The translations under genes were made by a program, and so were the position numbers. Shown here piece after piece: positions 59,301-62,300 of a stretch of DNA of 64,000 nt (position 1 is its first letter; each line of letters begins with the position of its first letter). The notes below the pieces were generated by a model. The model was not told where the DNA came from. It saw only the letters and a program-made list of their open reading frames with translations, and searched no databases. The DNA comes from Dendrolimus kikuchii (Eukaryota > Arthropoda > Insecta > Lepidoptera > Lasiocampidae): contig CM034411.1 of NCBI GenBank assembly GCA_019925095.2, positions 13,640,001 through 13,704,000 on the forward strand, in the 5' to 3' direction.

Positions 59301-62300
59301 TCCCGGAAAATTTCCCGTGCGATTCCGGAATAAAAGGTAGCGCAGAATTTAAGTGTGAGAATTTGCTCACGATCAGCGAAAATCGAATCGCAATCGGCCT
59401 AGTAGTTTTTACGTAAATCCCGAACAAACAGAAAAACCGACTAACAGACAAGAAATCTAAAAAAAATCATCGTGTCTCCATCGTTTATATAGTCTATTCC
59501 AATTGTGTTTTTTTTTAATAACTTCAATGTAGAGAGACGACATATTTAGCATATTATAATATTATAGACTATCGTCTGCCCGCGAAACTTCCTTCGCGTT
59601 TCCATGATGATGATACATTTGATAGTCAAGTATGTTTGAACAGTTCTTTATGGTGGTTAAAGAAGCGTTCAAACTTACTCTAACTCTCTATGAATAAGAC
59701 AGTTAGTATTTAGTAAAAACGAAAACTCAAAGCTGAAAAGCAGTGTCATCAAGTATTAAAGAATGTAAACAAAAGTATGAAAAACCTGATTTAATTAAGA
59801 GAACTGAAATATCTGGTTAGAAACAGGAACTTGAGACTATTTATAAAATTTGTAGGTTAATAATATATCTTTAGTTAGCTGGGCTCGGCTAATATCTCTG
59901 TTCCATCTGAAATAATATTATAGTTAGGTACTGTGGCCAAATGCAACTTAGTTATAAAGTTAAAATGAACGCCGTTATTAATTGGCTATATTAGAGTATA
60001 TATGTCATGGTTAAATTGTACAGACCGTTAGATTATAATCTATCTCGAGAGCTATTGAAATATTGTGAACCGGAACAAACTGCTTACAATTTAACGCATT
60101 ATTTCCCGATAGATTATAATCTATCGACGTGAAATCGTTCTGTGTCCATAGAGTTAGTAATAAAACATAGGTGGGTCAGTCAAAAATACTAAAGATTCGA
60201 TCTCTGCCCTTATGGGTTAGAAGTTTTAACAATGTTTGTAAGTAGTCAATAAGTGATACTTCCAATCCCAGTGTTTACCCTCGATTAAACGTAATAAATA
60301 TTATTATGCACATATCATCCTCTTCGTCAATCACACTGCTGTGATCAGGAGTTTTTTTTAAGTTTCAAACGTCTTCAGAATTGATTTCATTAATTTCACA
60401 TTAGGAAAGAAAGGTGCTTTTCATTCAATGCAAATTTAGCAATAAGTAATTCAATTTGAAATACATAATTCGAAATACAATTTTGGTTTAGTATGAAATC
60501 ATCTCGATTTGACACTAATCACATTTAGAATAGAGTTCATTTTTCTAGTGTGTCTCTTTGTTTTGGCGAGATGGTTGTTAACATAATAATGGTGACTTGA
60601 ATAGACGCTGACTGTATTCAGATGTAAACGAGTGTCTTCTTCCCAGTCCACCGTGTCCATCATATCTTTGTGAGAACACAATGGGAGGATACAAATGTGG
60701 CGGTGTGTCTGGAGATCCTTCCAATTTGGGAGATATCCCCAAAACTCCCGTTGAAGATAAATGTCCACCAGGATTCCAATTGGGAGCTAATGAAGAATGT
60801 GAAGGTATAGTTATTTGATGACAATTTACATTACGAAGTCTTACTTAGTGCCACTTAGTGGTCTGTTAGTACGGTTACAGTAGTCGCCTTAGTATTGTCC
60901 TGTGTCTGGTTCCGATTCCCTCGTAAAAAGTAATTTAATCCCGGTCACTGAGTACTTTGTAATGATTATTTGTATGTTTATAGAGATATTTTAATTGCCA
61001 GGTGTAGAAAATTTAAGAAACTACCCATTTGTACGGTTTTAAACAATACAAGAATCAAAATATTTTCCCTCATATATGTAAACCTAGTAATTGTCTAGAT
61101 AAACAGCTATGACATATATGGACAGACAGACGTATGGACACACATACGAATAATTTATGAATGTTTCAATTTTGCCTTTTGGATTTCTGATTTAGTCCTT
61201 GAATTTAGACTTATAAGCAAATTATAAATTTATAAGACATCGAGTGATTATTTCCAGATGTGGATGAGTGTGCTCTCCAGAAAGATGAGTGCAATAAAAT
61301 GTCTCAGTTCTGCATCAATACTCACAGCTCTTTCTATTGTCAAGACCAAGCTTCTAAACACTGTCCACCAGGCTTCAAAATCGATTCTGCTTCGAATAAA
61401 TGTCAAGGTGAGATTCTTTAAATCAGATGGAGAAATATTTAAAATGTTTCGAAAGGTTCATAATGGGATTCAGGTGTATGATAGATATGTTGTTATTATT
61501 TCTTTAGATATCGACGAATGTGAAGACGACGAAGTCTGTCAAGGAGATGAGATTTGCGTGAATCAGTTGGGGCAATATGACTGCAGGCCGAAAGTCAGGT
61601 ACGTGACTGTTTTGTTTTACTTTCTTAGTCTATTTGTCTTATATTATCTATATGAAAAATACTAGCATAGACTCTAATGCGATATTTAAGGACAGCTTAT
61701 TAATTTCATATACCGCCAAAGACGTAATTTAAGTGTAACGTTCCAGTAGTTTCTATTTGAATTTCGAACAAACAGACAAGAAATCTAAATAACAAAACAC
61801 TACACTTATGCAATTTTATGATTGTTATATGTAGACATTTCTACATATTTTTAATTTAATTTACAGCTGTCCAGATGGAATGCGGTTAAAGACTGAAAGT
61901 GCGACTTGTCAAGGTAATAATTACACAATTTTCAAACGTTAGGTCCATTTTAAGGGTCATAGCTCATTAGGCTCATCTTGCACCTGCAAGCATCGCCATC
62001 TACGAATGGACACCGTGTTGCTAACTAGCGAACCTCCCTCTCGTGGTCAACAAATTAAAGTCGCGTGATCCATGCCTTGCCCAGTAGTCTGTCAGCGATT
62101 AATACTCAGCTATACATCTCACCTCGTGCACAACGGATTGTTATTGAATGGACAGTTTGCAAGTAAGATGTTCTAGTGAAGATCGAGGCCGGCGTGGTTT
62201 CAATGAGTTATGAGCTCAAAACTTTTGAGCTCATATCTCCTTCTACACTAATATAGCGTGCCAGTAAATTGCATATTTGCAAATGAATAATGAGGGTATA

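Larger units (their letters stand above)
57653..60602. repeat. Long inverted repeat (122-bp arms) in fibulin intron 7
   Basis: 57653-57774 and 60481-60602 are reverse complements over 122 bp with a single mismatch (near 57770/60486). The arms are separated by about 2.7 kb of repeat-rich sequence. The left arm starts 228 bp after exon 7 and directly follows a degenerate family A fragment. The right arm ends 19 nt before exon 8. The near identity implies recent duplication or active maintenance. Confidence 0.95.
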
